Origin: Tahibacter harae
Lineage (GTDB): Bacteria; Pseudomonadota; Gammaproteobacteria; Xanthomonadales; Rhodanobacteraceae
NCBI RefSeq assembly: GCF_024437735.1
Contig: NZ_JANFQO010000002.1
Span: 124,001 to 188,000 of the forward strand
Length of the DNA: 64,000 nt
Direction of reading: 5' to 3'
Shown: positions 1 to 8,075 of the stretch, in pieces
Numbering within the stretch: the stretch's first letter is position 1
Layout: every line of letters begins with the position of its first letter
The notes under the pieces: generated by a model
Told to the model about the DNA's origin: nothing
Database searches by the model: none
Seen by the model: only the letters and a program-made list of their open reading frames with translations
Position numbers and translations under genes: made by a program

Positions 1-820
1 GGCCGTAGTGCGCATGGCGTCCGTCGTCCAGCGCCAGCGACAGGCTGTTGCCCTCGCGCAGCGTGAGCGTGTCCGACCGGCGCGCGCGCTCCGGCACATC
101 GTCGCGCACGCGGCTGACTACGCCATCGGCCACCGCGAGCACCGCCTGGCCATGGCTGTAGGCGCGCGCCGCCAGTTCCTCGCCGGGAGGTGCCTTGCGC
201 CCGGCCGCATCCAGCTTCACCCAGTCGACCGCGTAGCGTCCCGGCGTGCGCAGGCGTCCGTCCACGGCGTAGCCCACGCGGCGGTGGCCGCGCTCCCAGC
301 GCGCATCGTAGACGGCCGCCCAGGGACCGCCGCGCAGCGGCGGCGAAAGCACCGGCGTCCGGCCGGCGACGACGGCCGTGCTGCCGCCTTCGACAGGCTT
401 CGCCTCGCCGGCCGCATCCACGGCGCGGTAGTGGACGCGATGACGCAGCGCCGCAGGCGGTGCGCCGGCCAGCACCAGCTCGACGAAGACCACGCCGCGG
501 CGGCCGGAGGCAATCGCCTTGTAGGTATCGCCCTTCCACTGCACGCCGGACCGGTCCAGGCGCTGCTCCAGCGCGGCGCCCTGATACGACGCGAGCACGC
601 GCCCGTCTGCCGCATCCAGCACCTCCACCTGCACCGGCTGCAGATCGCGCCGGGCGAAGTTGTCCAGATGCAGCTCATAGATCAGCTCGGCGCCGCCGCC
701 GACCGCGCGCACCATCGGCGCGGCCGGCACGCGCAGATCGAAAGATTCCTCCGGCGCAGCCTGCGCAAGCGGCGCGGCCCAGAGGAAAACCAGGGACAGG
801 AGGGTGCTGCGAACCGACAT
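1..820 (-). CDS. M23-family metallopeptidase, 5' part (runs off left edge)
   Basis: Partial gene: 273 codons from its ATG are visible and the 3' end lies outside the window. The product starts with a cleavable signal peptide (hydrophobic stretch ending in AQA, about residue 22), so it acts in the periplasm or cell wall. A beta-rich N-terminal half of about 140 residues precedes a LytM/M23 peptidase fold: GRYAVDWV (the usual zinc-ligand Asp region), then VLAVADGVVSRV, then HAHYG at the edge, matching the HxH zinc motif of M23 enzymes. M23 enzymes cut peptide cross-links in peptidoglycan or related peptides. The subfamily reading rests on motifs only, and the last catalytic segment is cut off. 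Confidence 0.75.
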   Translation of the reverse strand, partial: MSVRSTLLSLVFLWAAPLAQAAPEESFDLRVPAAPMVRAVGGGAELIYELHLDNFARRDLQPVQVEVLDAADGRVLASYQGAALEQRLDRSGVQWKGDTYKAIASGRRGVVFVELVLAGAPPAALRHRVHYRAVDAAGEAKPVEGGSTAVVAGRTPVLSPPLRGGPWAAVYDARWERGHRRVGYAVDGRLRTPGRYAVDWVKLDAAGRKAPPGEELAARAYSHGQAVLAVADGVVSRVRDDVPERARRSDTLTLREGNSLSLALDDGRHAHYG

Positions 821-998
821 CGACAGGCTCCGAATGAAGGGATTCGTGCAGGAATCCGGACAGTTTCCGGCATCAACCGCAACGTGATTTTCGTGCGGGC
901 AAAAACAGGTATAGCATGCGCCGGCTCGCTGCCGGCAGGCCAGCAACGCTGTTTGAAAAAGCGCAATCTCGCCTGGCAGGAGAATCGACGGAGCAGTC

Positions 999-1310
999 AT
1001 GCGTGATCCGGCGCGACAGTTCCTGTTTGCATACCCAAGAACAACCGTCGGATTTCCGGAAAAAATCGCTGCCGTCGCAACACTGATCGTCGTCGCGCAG
1101 GCAGTGGCCGCTTTTGCGGCCGTGGCGGTTCTGTCCAGCGGATTCGCCTGGGTCTTCGTCATCGCAGGGCTGATCTCCTTTTTTGGCAGCCTGTGCCTGG
1201 CGATCTGGCGAAAGTCCCTGCGCTGGACGCTGGCGTTCGCCGCTTCGCTGCTCTGTTGGCTGGCAGCGTTCGCCGTGGCTCACGGCATGGCGATTTCACG
1301 GATGCATTGA
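999..1310 (+). CDS. Small membrane protein of unknown function
   Basis: A 103-residue protein with a GGAG ribosome-binding site 5 bases before the ATG. It has three hydrophobic stretches (about residues 22-45, 48-68 and 74-95) separated by short basic turns, so it is probably an inner-membrane protein. I recognise no family. It stands between the divergent M23-type gene and the convergent ABC permease gene and is not clearly part of an operon. Base composition is slightly lower in GC than its neighbours. It could be a small multidrug-type or stress-linked membrane protein, but nothing in the sequence shows this. Confidence 0.55.
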   Translation: MRDPARQFLFAYPRTTVGFPEKIAAVATLIVVAQAVAAFAAVAVLSSGFAWVFVIAGLISFFGSLCLAIWRKSLRWTLAFAASLLCWLAAFAVAHGMAISRMH

Positions 1311-1393
1311 GGCGGTATTGTCGTTGCGCCTTTGGCTGAGATACGGCCGGCGCGCCTCTCGCGATGGGCACAACGCCGCGCAGAAGCCGGCCT

Positions 1394-2176
1394 CTACCCT
1401 TTCTGCGCCTTGGTGGCGAAGACCACGTAGCCCGCCGCCGTCAGCAGCAGGAACCATCCCAGCGCCAGCCCGTGCATGCCGGAACTCACCACGGCCCGGC
1501 GCGCTTCCGGATTGTCCCGGAGGAAATCCAGCATGGTGTAGGCATACGGCACCAGGTTGGCGTGCTCCCAGGACAGGGCCGACAGCGCGGCCACCCAGGC
1601 CAGAAAGCCCATGCCGATCGGAGCCACGAAGTGGTTGAAGCGCAGGCTCAGCAGGTATTGCGCCGCGACGATGGGCAGGCAGTCGAGGTAGTACAGCGCC
1701 GTATCGGCGAAGAACTGGCGCAGCGGCGGCGCCGGCGGCACTGCCACGCCGCCGGGCAGCAGCGCCGGCAGCACGGCCGACAGCCATACGCCGAACACGA
1801 ACAGCAGCAGGAACTGCGCCAGCATCAGCAGGATCACCGCGAACTTGGCGAAGAAAATCGTCGCCGTGTGCAGCGGCAGCGCATGCACTTGTTTCCAGGC
1901 GTTGTTCCGCGTTTCGATCTGCACGACCAGGCTGGTGGCCAGGATGGCCGCCATCGGCATGAAGAAGATCGCCATGGACTCCCAGGCGTTGCGCCAGTGC
2001 AGGGTCCAGAACTGCGGATCCGCATAGAGCTGCGGCAATCCCGCACGGCGCACCAGCCGCACCAGGACGATGATGGCCGGCGTAAAGAAGGCGCCGGCGA
2101 TCACCAGCCAGGCCCCCAGGCTGCGGCGGCGCTTGAGCCACTCGCAACGCAATGCAGCGAGGAATACGCGGTTCAT
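1394..2176 (-). CDS. ABC-2 type transporter permease
   Basis: A 260-residue membrane protein with about six hydrophobic segments, forming the permease half of an ABC exporter with the ATPase encoded just upstream. The genes overlap by four bases (ATGA), which implies translational coupling. The family resembles lantibiotic-immunity and bacitracin-type (BcrB/NatB-like) permeases: an N-terminal cytoplasmic segment rich in Arg and Lys, a first membrane helix near residue 20, and a second near residue 60. What it exports (ions, antimicrobial peptides or lipids) cannot be told from the sequence. The start codon is fixed by the overlap. Confidence 0.8.
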   Translation of the reverse strand: MNRVFLAALRCEWLKRRRSLGAWLVIAGAFFTPAIIVLVRLVRRAGLPQLYADPQFWTLHWRNAWESMAIFFMPMAAILATSLVVQIETRNNAWKQVHALPLHTATIFFAKFAVILLMLAQFLLLFVFGVWLSAVLPALLPGGVAVPPAPPLRQFFADTALYYLDCLPIVAAQYLLSLRFNHFVAPIGMGFLAWVAALSALSWEHANLVPYAYTMLDFLRDNPEARRAVVSSGMHGLALGWFLLLTAAGYVVFATKAQKG

Positions 2177-3087
2177 GCGGCGCGGCTCCCGATCAGGTTC
2201 ATGAAGATGGATTCCAGGTCGCCGCCCTCGGCACCGATGGCATAGACCTCCACGCCCTGCTCGACCAGACGCCGGTTGAGCGCGGCGATATGCGGCGGCG
2301 GCATGGGCGGCAGCAACAACCCGTGTTCGCTGCCATGCGCGGCGATGCCGGCGTCGGCAAGCACGCGCAGGGCGTGGCTGTCGTCGGCGGTATGCAGGGC
2401 GACGCGCGCGGCGCCGTGGCGCTCGCGCCGCAGCGCCTCCAGCGTGCCCTGAAACAGCAGCCGCCCGCGGTGCACGATGCCGACATGGCTGGCCAGGCGC
2501 TCGACCTCGGCCAGCAGATGGCTGGAGACCAGGATGGTCGTGCCCTCCTCGCGGTTCAGCGCGGTCAGCAGCGCGCGGATCTCGATGATGCCGTTCGGAT
2601 CCAGGCCGTTGGTGGGCTCGTCCAGGATCAGCAGCGCCGGCCGGTGCAGCAGGGCCGCGGCAATGCCCAGGCGCTGCTTCATGCCCAGCGAGAACGCCCC
2701 GGCGCGCTTGTCGCGCGCGCCTCCCAGCCCTACCCGCTCCAGCACCTCGGCGATGCGCGCCGCCGGCACGCGGTGGATGCGCTGCAGCAGGGCGAGGTTC
2801 TCCGCGGCGGTCAGGTGCTCGTACAGCGAGGGGCTTTCGATCAGCGAGCCGACCTGGCGCAGGATCTCGACCCGGTGCGTATCCAGATTGCGCCCGAAAA
2901 TCGAGATCGAACCGCGTTGCTTGCGCATCAGCCCGAGCAGCAGCCGCAGCGTAGTGGTCTTGCCGGCGCCGTTGGGGCCGAGAAAGCCGTAGATGCTGGC
3001 CTGGGGCACGGCCAGGGCGATGTCGTGCAGCACGGCTTCGGCCGCCGAATAGCGGTGACACAGGTTGCTCGTTTCCAGGCACAGCAT
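2173..3087 (-). CDS. ABC transporter ATP-binding protein (CcmA/BcrA-like)
   Basis: A 304-residue ATPase subunit that pairs with the downstream permease. It has a Walker A motif (GPNGAGKTTT, about residue 35), a signature-like FSLGMKQRLGIA, Walker B (LLILDEPTNGLD) and the switch His in VSSHLL. The last 90 residues are an accessory domain typical of antibiotic and lantibiotic exporters. An in-frame TTG lies 36 bases upstream, but I chose the ATG because it begins right where the family's N-terminal strand starts (LETSNLCHRY). It is divergent from the DUF2975/Xre pair across a 102-base AT-rich gap, so Xre could control both directions. Confidence 0.85.
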   Translation of the reverse strand: MLCLETSNLCHRYSAAEAVLHDIALAVPQASIYGFLGPNGAGKTTTLRLLLGLMRKQRGSISIFGRNLDTHRVEILRQVGSLIESPSLYEHLTAAENLALLQRIHRVPAARIAEVLERVGLGGARDKRAGAFSLGMKQRLGIAAALLHRPALLILDEPTNGLDPNGIIEIRALLTALNREEGTTILVSSHLLAEVERLASHVGIVHRGRLLFQGTLEALRRERHGAARVALHTADDSHALRVLADAGIAAHGSEHGLLLPPMPPPHIAALNRRLVEQGVEVYAIGAEGGDLESIFMNLIGSRAA

Positions 3088-3189
3088 GGGGGCGATCCGT
3101 ACTGGGGACGAAAGGGACACCAAAAATTGGTGTTAGACTTACATTATCACGGCAAAAATTTAAGTTAAAGATAAATTCCTGACAATTCC
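3088..3189. promoter_or_regulatory. AT-rich divergent promoter region
   Basis: This 102-base gap between the ABC exporter and the DUF2975 gene is far richer in A and T than its surroundings, and AAAAATT occurs on both sides of a TTGGTGTTAGACTTACATTA segment. It must hold promoters for both directions and plausibly the operator of the Xre regulator encoded in the rightward pair. I cannot assign exact -35 and -10 hexamers with confidence. Confidence 0.4.
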
Positions 3190-3693
3190 ATGACAGACGT
3201 CCAGATCGCCCATATCCGTGCCCGCAGCGCCGCCCTGCTGCGCTTCGTCAGCCTGCTCGCTGCCGCGCTGTGGTTGACTTTCCTGCTGGAGCGTTTCGGC
3301 GCGGTCAGCCTGCGTCTGGTGGCGCAGGCCGGCGACGCCGCGGCCTGGCGCGCCTTCGCCGTGCAAGGCGTGCTGGCCATTCCCGAGCTGTTCTATCTGC
3401 TGGCCCTGGGCGGCGTGCGCCGCGCCCTGGCCGAGTTCGCCCGCGGCCAGCTCTATGTGCCCGCGGTCACGCGCATGCTCCACCGCATCGGCGTGCTGCT
3501 GGCGGCCGGCGCCTGCATCGGTGTATTCGTCGTGCCCGGACTGCAGCGCGCCCTCGGCGCTGCGCCCGGCTACTGGATTGCCTTCGACGTGTCGGCGCTG
3601 GTGCTGGGCGCGCTGGGGCTTTCGCTGACGGTCATCGCCCATGTCTTCGGCCGCGCCGCGGCGCTCGAAGCCGAACTCGACGAGATTTTCTGA
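3190..3693 (+). CDS. DUF2975-like membrane protein
   Basis: A 167-residue inner-membrane protein with four predicted membrane helices (about residues 18-35, 58-78, 98-118 and 128-150). Length, helix layout and the overlapping downstream Xre gene match the DUF2975 family, whose members are almost always co-transcribed with a small YozG-type helix-turn-helix protein. The function of the family is not known; a role as membrane partner of the regulator is a common inference. The ATG follows AT-rich DNA with only a weak ribosome-binding site. Its stop codon shares one base with the next start (TGATG). Confidence 0.75.
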   Translation: MTDVQIAHIRARSAALLRFVSLLAAALWLTFLLERFGAVSLRLVAQAGDAAAWRAFAVQGVLAIPELFYLLALGGVRRALAEFARGQLYVPAVTRMLHRIGVLLAAGACIGVFVVPGLQRALGAAPGYWIAFDVSALVLGALGLSLTVIAHVFGRAAALEAELDEIF

Positions 3694-3935
3694 TGCCGAT
3701 CCGGATCCGCCTCGACGAAGTACTCGCGGCCCGACAGCTCAAGGCGAAACAGATCGCCGCCCAGATCGGCGTCAGCGAGACCCACCTGTCCCTGTTCCGC
3801 TCCGGCAAGGTGCGCGGCGTGCGCTTCTCCACCCTGGCCAAGCTGTGCGCCGCACTGGACTGCCAGCCGGGCGATCTGATCGTCTACGAGTACAGCGAGG
3901 CGGATCTGGCCGAGGGCGGCGAGGAAGGCGAATAG
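3693..3935 (+). CDS. Small Xre-family HTH regulator (YozG-like)
   Basis: An 80-residue DNA-binding protein that is almost wholly one Xre/Cro helix-turn-helix: KQIAAQIGVSETHLSLFRSG (about residues 16-35) followed by STLAKLCAALDCQPGDLIVY, the hallmark of the YozG/HipB-like branch. The last residues are acidic (EEGE). It overlaps the DUF2975 gene by one base, so the two are translated together. It probably represses or activates its own operon and perhaps the divergent ABC exporter; no operator is proven. Confidence 0.85.
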   Translation: MPIRIRLDEVLAARQLKAKQIAAQIGVSETHLSLFRSGKVRGVRFSTLAKLCAALDCQPGDLIVYEYSEADLAEGGEEGE

Positions 3936-4253
3936 TCCCCGGCTGCTGCCGTCGGGTCCGCGTCCGCTTCCGCAGCTCGTTGTCAATAAGCGCTCATTAG
4001 ATACTTTAAGAAAAATTGCACATGCCACGCGCTGCACTCGGCCGGCCGCTGAGCCGCGTACGTGCAGCAGGCGGCATTACGCCGGTTTTCCCCGCCGCGC
4101 TGCCTGTGCTGCCCGCCGCCGGCGACCCATGCCGGCGGCATTGTGCGGCGGCGGTGCCATCGTCCACACGACGGACCACGCGGCTGCTTGATGCAGGTCA
4201 AGACCGCCGGACAGGACAGGCACTAGCGTGGGCACACCCCTCGGAGCCCCGCC
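3936..4253. other. Intergenic region with FNR-type box upstream of usp
   Basis: A gene-free stretch of 318 bases. The first third is followed by an AT-rich patch around 3980-4020 with no recognisable gene. The right end carries the FNR/FixK-type box at 4188-4201 and, 30 bases from the box centre, a CTAGCG element that fits a -10 position. No terminator with a T-tract follows the Xre gene. Confidence 0.5.
4188..4201 (+). promoter_or_regulatory. FNR/FixK-type box (TTGATGCAGGTCAA)
   Basis: Fourteen-base dyad matching TTGAT-N4-ATCAA except one base (G for A in the right half), which is the FixK/DNR form. The centre lies 59.5 bases before the usp start. A CTAG element centred 30 bases downstream fits the -10 of a class II promoter, which puts the predicted transcript start near 4236. 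Confidence 0.75.
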
Positions 4254-5078
4254 ATGAACGACGTGCTTGCCTATGCCAACGGCCATGACGACTGGGAGGC
4301 CGGCTTCGGCTTCGCCGCCCGCCTGGCCGCCCGGCTGGACGGCTGCCTCACAGGCCTGAACATCTTCCCCTCGCCCGCGGTGCCGGGCGGTTTCTACGGC
4401 GCCACGGAGACGTTCGCCGCGATCCTGGAAAGCGTGCGCAAGGCGGAGACCGCGGCTTATGCCGCCGGCGCCGGTTTCATCGCCTGGGCCGGCCGCCACG
4501 GCGTGCGCGCCGCTGCCTGGCAGGTGGCCGAGGGCAATGAGAGCAACGTATTGCAGCGCCTGGGCAACCGGCATGACCTGCTGGTGATGGCCCGCGACGC
4601 CCATGCGGCGGACGAGCATGTGCGGCTGGGCCAGATCCTGCTGCACAGCGGGCTGCCGCTGGTGCTGCTGCCGCCGGCCTGGACGCGGCCGCCCCGCTTC
4701 GATTGCATCGCCCTGGCGTGGAACGGCTCGGCGGAAGCCCTGCGCGCCATCCATGCCGCGCGGCCGCTGCTGCGGCGCGCACGCCGCATCGTGGTGCTGC
4801 GCGGCGAGTTGCGCGATGCGTACGCGGAGATCGGCTGGCTGCCGCCCTTCGATCTGGTGGACTACCTCGCCTGCCATGGCCTCGAAGCCGAGTTGCAGGG
4901 CATCGCCGAATCCGGCGATGCGGCCGGCCCGGCCCTGCTGGAGGCCGCGCACCTGCAGCGCGCCGACCTGCTCGTGATGGGCGGCTACGGACGCAGCCGT
5001 TTCAGCGAATGGATCCTGGGCGGCGCCACCCGTCATCTGCTCGGACATGCCAGCCTTCCGCTGTTCCTGCGCCATTGA
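4254..5078 (+). CDS. Universal stress protein, tandem UspA domains
   Basis: A 274-residue cytoplasmic protein with two UspA folds. The second is clearest: it opens at about residue 150 (FDCIALAWNGS) and ends in DLLVMGGYGRSRFSEWILGG, a form of the ATP-binding GxxG-x9-G(S/T) motif that is typical of two-domain UspE-like proteins. Such proteins support survival during energy limitation and hypoxia. The FNR/FixK-type box directly upstream predicts oxygen control. A second Usp of the same build lies at 13188-14006 on the other strand; both end in LPLFL(R/Q)H, so they are paralogues. The RNase gene follows after 58 bases and may be co-transcribed. Confidence 0.9.
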   Translation: MNDVLAYANGHDDWEAGFGFAARLAARLDGCLTGLNIFPSPAVPGGFYGATETFAAILESVRKAETAAYAAGAGFIAWAGRHGVRAAAWQVAEGNESNVLQRLGNRHDLLVMARDAHAADEHVRLGQILLHSGLPLVLLPPAWTRPPRFDCIALAWNGSAEALRAIHAARPLLRRARRIVVLRGELRDAYAEIGWLPPFDLVDYLACHGLEAELQGIAESGDAAGPALLEAAHLQRADLLVMGGYGRSRFSEWILGGATRHLLGHASLPLFLRH

Positions 5079-5136
5079 ACGCACCGGGACGCTGCGCCAT
5101 CGGACGCGGCGCGACGACACATCAGGAAAGTTCCGC

Positions 5137-6534
5137 ATGAGTGCACGCAAATCCCGGCCCGGGCGCAGCCAGTTCCGGCTCACGTTTCTCGGCGCCACCG
5201 GCACGGTGACCGGATCGCGCTACCTGGTCGAGGCCGGCGGCCGGCGCATCCTGGTCGATTGCGGCCTGTTCCAGGGCTACAAGCCGCTGCGGCTGCGCAA
5301 CTGGGCGGAGTTTCCGGTGGACCCGGCCAGCATCGAGGCCGTCGTGCTCACCCATGCCCATCTGGATCATTCCGGCTACCTGCCGCGCCTGGCGGCGCAG
5401 GGCTTCACCGGGAAAATCTGGGCTACCCGCGCCACGCGCTCCCTGTGCGGCATCCTGCTGCCGGATTCCGCACGTCTGCTCGAAGAAGACGCCGGCCACG
5501 CCAACCGCAAGGGCTACAGCAAGCATCATCCGGCCGAACCGCTCTACGACGAGGCACAGGCGCAGCAGGCGCTGCGCCTGTTCCAGCCCGCCGCCTGGGA
5601 GCGCAGCTTCGAACCCGTGCCCGGCCTGCGCGCGCGGCTGCATCCGCAAGGCCATATCCTCGGCGCCGCGGCGGTCACGCTGGAACACGCCGGCGCGCGC
5701 ATCACCTTCAGCGGCGACATCGGCCGCAACCATGATCCGGTGATGCGGCCGCCCGCGCCGCCGGCGCCGTCGGACTGGATCGTGGTCGAGTCGACCTACG
5801 GTAACCGCAGCCACGGCGGCGACCATCTGGAACAGGAACTGCTCAGCGTGTGCCGCCGCGTGCTGGCCCGCGGCGGCGCCATCGTGCTGCCGGCGTTCGC
5901 GGTCGGCCGCGCACAGCTGCTGTTGCTGCTCATCGCGCGCCTGCAGCAGCGCGGCGCGCTGCCGCGCGCGCCGTTGTATCTCAACAGCCCCATGGCCGCC
6001 GATGTCACCGCCCTGTACGAACGCTTCGCCGGCGAACACGCGCTGGGCCCCGAGGACTTCGCCCTGCTGCGCGAGCGCGTGCAGATCATCGGCACGGCCG
6101 ACGAATCGCGCGCGCTCAACGCCCGCAGCGGCCCGCTGATCGTGGTGTCGGCCAGCGGCATGCTGACCGGCGGGCGCGTACTGCACCATGTGCGCGCCTT
6201 CGGCCCGGACCCGCGCAATGCAATCGTGCTGGCCGGCTTCCAGGCCGGCGGCACCCGCGGCGCGGCGCTGGCCGGCGGCGCGCGCAGCCTGCGCATCCAC
6301 GGCGAGCAGGTCGCGATCAATGCGGAAGTGGTCGCGCTGCAGGCGGCCTCCGCCCACGCCGATTCGGACGAACTGCTGGCCTGGCTGCGCAGCGCGCCGG
6401 AACGCCCGCGCGGTGTCTTCGTCACCCACGGCGAGCCGGATGCGGCCGATGCCCTGCGTTTGCGCATCGAACACGAACTGGGCTGGCCGGCGCAGGTTCC
6501 CGAATACCGCGACAGCGTCGATCTGCTTGGCTGA
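5137..6534 (+). CDS. Beta-CASP metallo-beta-lactamase fold RNase
   Basis: A 465-residue enzyme of the CPSF73/RNase J-like group that cuts RNA with two zinc ions. The zinc motif HAHLDH is at residues 73-78, followed by HILGAAAV, SGDIGR and the beta-CASP motif A (VVESTYGNR); the late His of motif C lies in QAASAHADSDEL and a final VTHGEP supports the fold. Bacterial members of this length are often annotated as RNA-processing exonucleases and recur in proteobacterial hypoxia clusters beside Usp genes. I chose the ATG at 5137, which has an AGGAAAG ribosome-binding site, over in-frame codons upstream that overlap usp. It lacks its own FNR-type box and probably reads through from usp. Confidence 0.9.
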   Translation: MSARKSRPGRSQFRLTFLGATGTVTGSRYLVEAGGRRILVDCGLFQGYKPLRLRNWAEFPVDPASIEAVVLTHAHLDHSGYLPRLAAQGFTGKIWATRATRSLCGILLPDSARLLEEDAGHANRKGYSKHHPAEPLYDEAQAQQALRLFQPAAWERSFEPVPGLRARLHPQGHILGAAAVTLEHAGARITFSGDIGRNHDPVMRPPAPPAPSDWIVVESTYGNRSHGGDHLEQELLSVCRRVLARGGAIVLPAFAVGRAQLLLLLIARLQQRGALPRAPLYLNSPMAADVTALYERFAGEHALGPEDFALLRERVQIIGTADESRALNARSGPLIVVSASGMLTGGRVLHHVRAFGPDPRNAIVLAGFQAGGTRGAALAGGARSLRIHGEQVAINAEVVALQAASAHADSDELLAWLRSAPERPRGVFVTHGEPDAADALRLRIEHELGWPAQVPEYRDSVDLLG

Positions 6535-6588
6535 GCCGGGCCGGCGTCTGCCGGTGCGCTTCCCGCCGCGAATTCTCCGGAGTTTCCG

Positions 6589-7158
6589 ATGTCCGCCACC
6601 CATCCGCATTACCTGGATTCGGCCTCGCGCTGGTTCGGCCGGCGCTTCGCCGATCTCGACCACAGCACGCGGCGCGCCTTGAGCCACGCCGCGGAACGCC
6701 GCGCCATCGCCACCGCTCCGGCGACACAGCAGGACGTCGCCAGCTTCGGCGAGCGCATGGCCGACCGCGTCGCGCGCTTCGGCGGCTCGTGGGCCTTCAT
6801 CGGCCTGTTCGCCCTGTTCCTGGCCGGCTGGAGCCTGCTCAACACCCAGCTGCCGCGCGCGCTGGCGTTCGATCCCTACCCCTACATCTTCCTCAACCTG
6901 ATCCTGTCCATGCTGGCGGCGCTGCAGGCGCCGATCATCATGATGAGCCAGAACCGGCAGGCGGCCAAAGACCGCCAGATGGCCATCTACGATTACGAGG
7001 TCAACGTAAAGGCCGAGGTCGAGATCATGGCCCTGCACGACAAGCTGGACGCCCTGCGCAGCGAGCACCTGCTGGTGCTGTTGCAGCAGCAACAGGCGCA
7101 GATCGAACTGCTGACGCGCCTGGTGGCGGCACAGCCGCCGGCGCCCGCCGCGGACTGA
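6589..7158 (+). CDS. DUF1003 membrane protein
   Basis: A 189-residue inner-membrane protein. Two adjacent helices (about residues 68-86 and 98-118) carry the DUF1003 signature FGGSWAFIGLF and the run from YPYIFLNLILS to MMSQNRQ. The C-terminal 60 residues are a polar, probably coiled-coil tail (LLVLLQQQQAQIELLTRLV). The function of DUF1003 is unknown. The gene is 54 bases behind the RNase and 104 bases before the GNAT gene, in the same direction, which suggests a shared role in the putative hypoxia island. Confidence 0.85.
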   Translation: MSATHPHYLDSASRWFGRRFADLDHSTRRALSHAAERRAIATAPATQQDVASFGERMADRVARFGGSWAFIGLFALFLAGWSLLNTQLPRALAFDPYPYIFLNLILSMLAALQAPIIMMSQNRQAAKDRQMAIYDYEVNVKAEVEIMALHDKLDALRSEHLLVLLQQQQAQIELLTRLVAAQPPAPAAD

Positions 7159-7191
7159 ACGCGGCGCCGGCGCGCGGTCGTTGGCGGCGGA

Positions 7192-7205
7192 TTGATCCGC
7201 GTCAA
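7192..7205 (+). promoter_or_regulatory. FNR/FixK-type box (TTGATCCGCGTCAA)
   Basis: Dyad TTGAT-N4-GTCAA, centred 64.5 bases before the GNAT gene. A GCATGCTGGC segment lies 30 bases downstream of the centre, at the position of a -10 element. It predicts a transcript start near 7240 and separates the GNAT gene from the preceding usp-RNase-DUF1003 unit. Confidence 0.75.
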
Positions 7206-7262
7206 GTCGCGCCGCGCGGTCAGGCGCATGCTGGCAGCACCTGACCTGCAACGGAGTCTCCC

Positions 7263-7844
7263 ATGAACATCACCCGCAACAACGCCGGCGACGTGTCCGC
7301 GCAGAGCCTGACGGCCGCACCGATGAGCAGCACCTCGCCGCAGTGGACGCATACCCTGCGCAACGGCGTGCCAGTCGTGATCCGCCCGCTGGGCAAGGCG
7401 GATGCCGCACTGGAGCGCGCGTTCATCGCCGCGCTGTCGGCGCAGTCGCGCCGGTTCCGTTTCCTGGGCCAGATCGGCTGTCCCGGCGATGCGCTGATCC
7501 GCCGCCTCACCGACATCGACTATGTACACGATGTCGCTTTTGTCGCCCTTGCGGACAGCGCTGGTGCGCAGCAGGAAATCGGCGTCGCGCGCTACAGCGT
7601 CTCCGCCGATGGCAAGTCCTGCGAATGCGCGGTCGTCATCGCCGATGCGTTCCAGGGCCAGGGCCTGGGTACCCTGCTGATGAACCACCTGATCGCAATT
7701 GCGCGCAGCCGCGGCATCGGCGAGATGATCTCGCTGGATGCGGCGGAGAACTTCGCCATGCGCGACCTGGCCCAGGCACTGGGCTTCCGGCGCGAACCGG
7801 ACCCCGAGGACGGCAGCCAGGTCATACACCGCCTGACGCTGTAG
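7263..7844 (+). CDS. GNAT-family N-acetyltransferase
   Basis: A 193-residue enzyme. A 30-residue N-terminal extension leads into a GNAT fold: CECAVVIADAFQGQGLGTLL (about residues 120-139) is the acetyl-CoA pyrophosphate loop (Q/RxxGxG/A), followed by a long helix with HLIAIARSRG and the late strand EMISLDAAEN. It transfers an acetyl group to an amine; the acceptor could be a protein lysine, since GNATs with an RFRFLG motif resemble the acetyltransferase domain of Pat-type protein acetylases. An FNR-type box precedes it. The start ATG is preceded by ACGGAG. Confidence 0.85.
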   Translation: MNITRNNAGDVSAQSLTAAPMSSTSPQWTHTLRNGVPVVIRPLGKADAALERAFIAALSAQSRRFRFLGQIGCPGDALIRRLTDIDYVHDVAFVALADSAGAQQEIGVARYSVSADGKSCECAVVIADAFQGQGLGTLLMNHLIAIARSRGIGEMISLDAAENFAMRDLAQALGFRREPDPEDGSQVIHRLTL

Positions 7845-8075
7845 GCACCGCCACGCCGCGCGTCGATGAGGTTTCCGTCGCTCCGCCCGCATCCCGTCCC
7901 GCGGCGATGGTTGTACCGGACTGCCCGCACGGCGGCTTGTTGCGCATTGTGCCGGCGTGTGCGTGGCCGAAGTCCGCGGACCCGTGCAGCCGGGCGCCGT
8001 TTCCGCGGCCTCGGACATGCCTAAACCCAGCCTGTGCGCGTCTGCGCTCCCAGTCAGGATCCCCCCGCTGCTGGT

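Noticed and set aside
5079-5136. Separate FNR-type control of the RNase gene
   Set aside because: The 58-base gap holds no dyad; the gene more likely reads through from usp.
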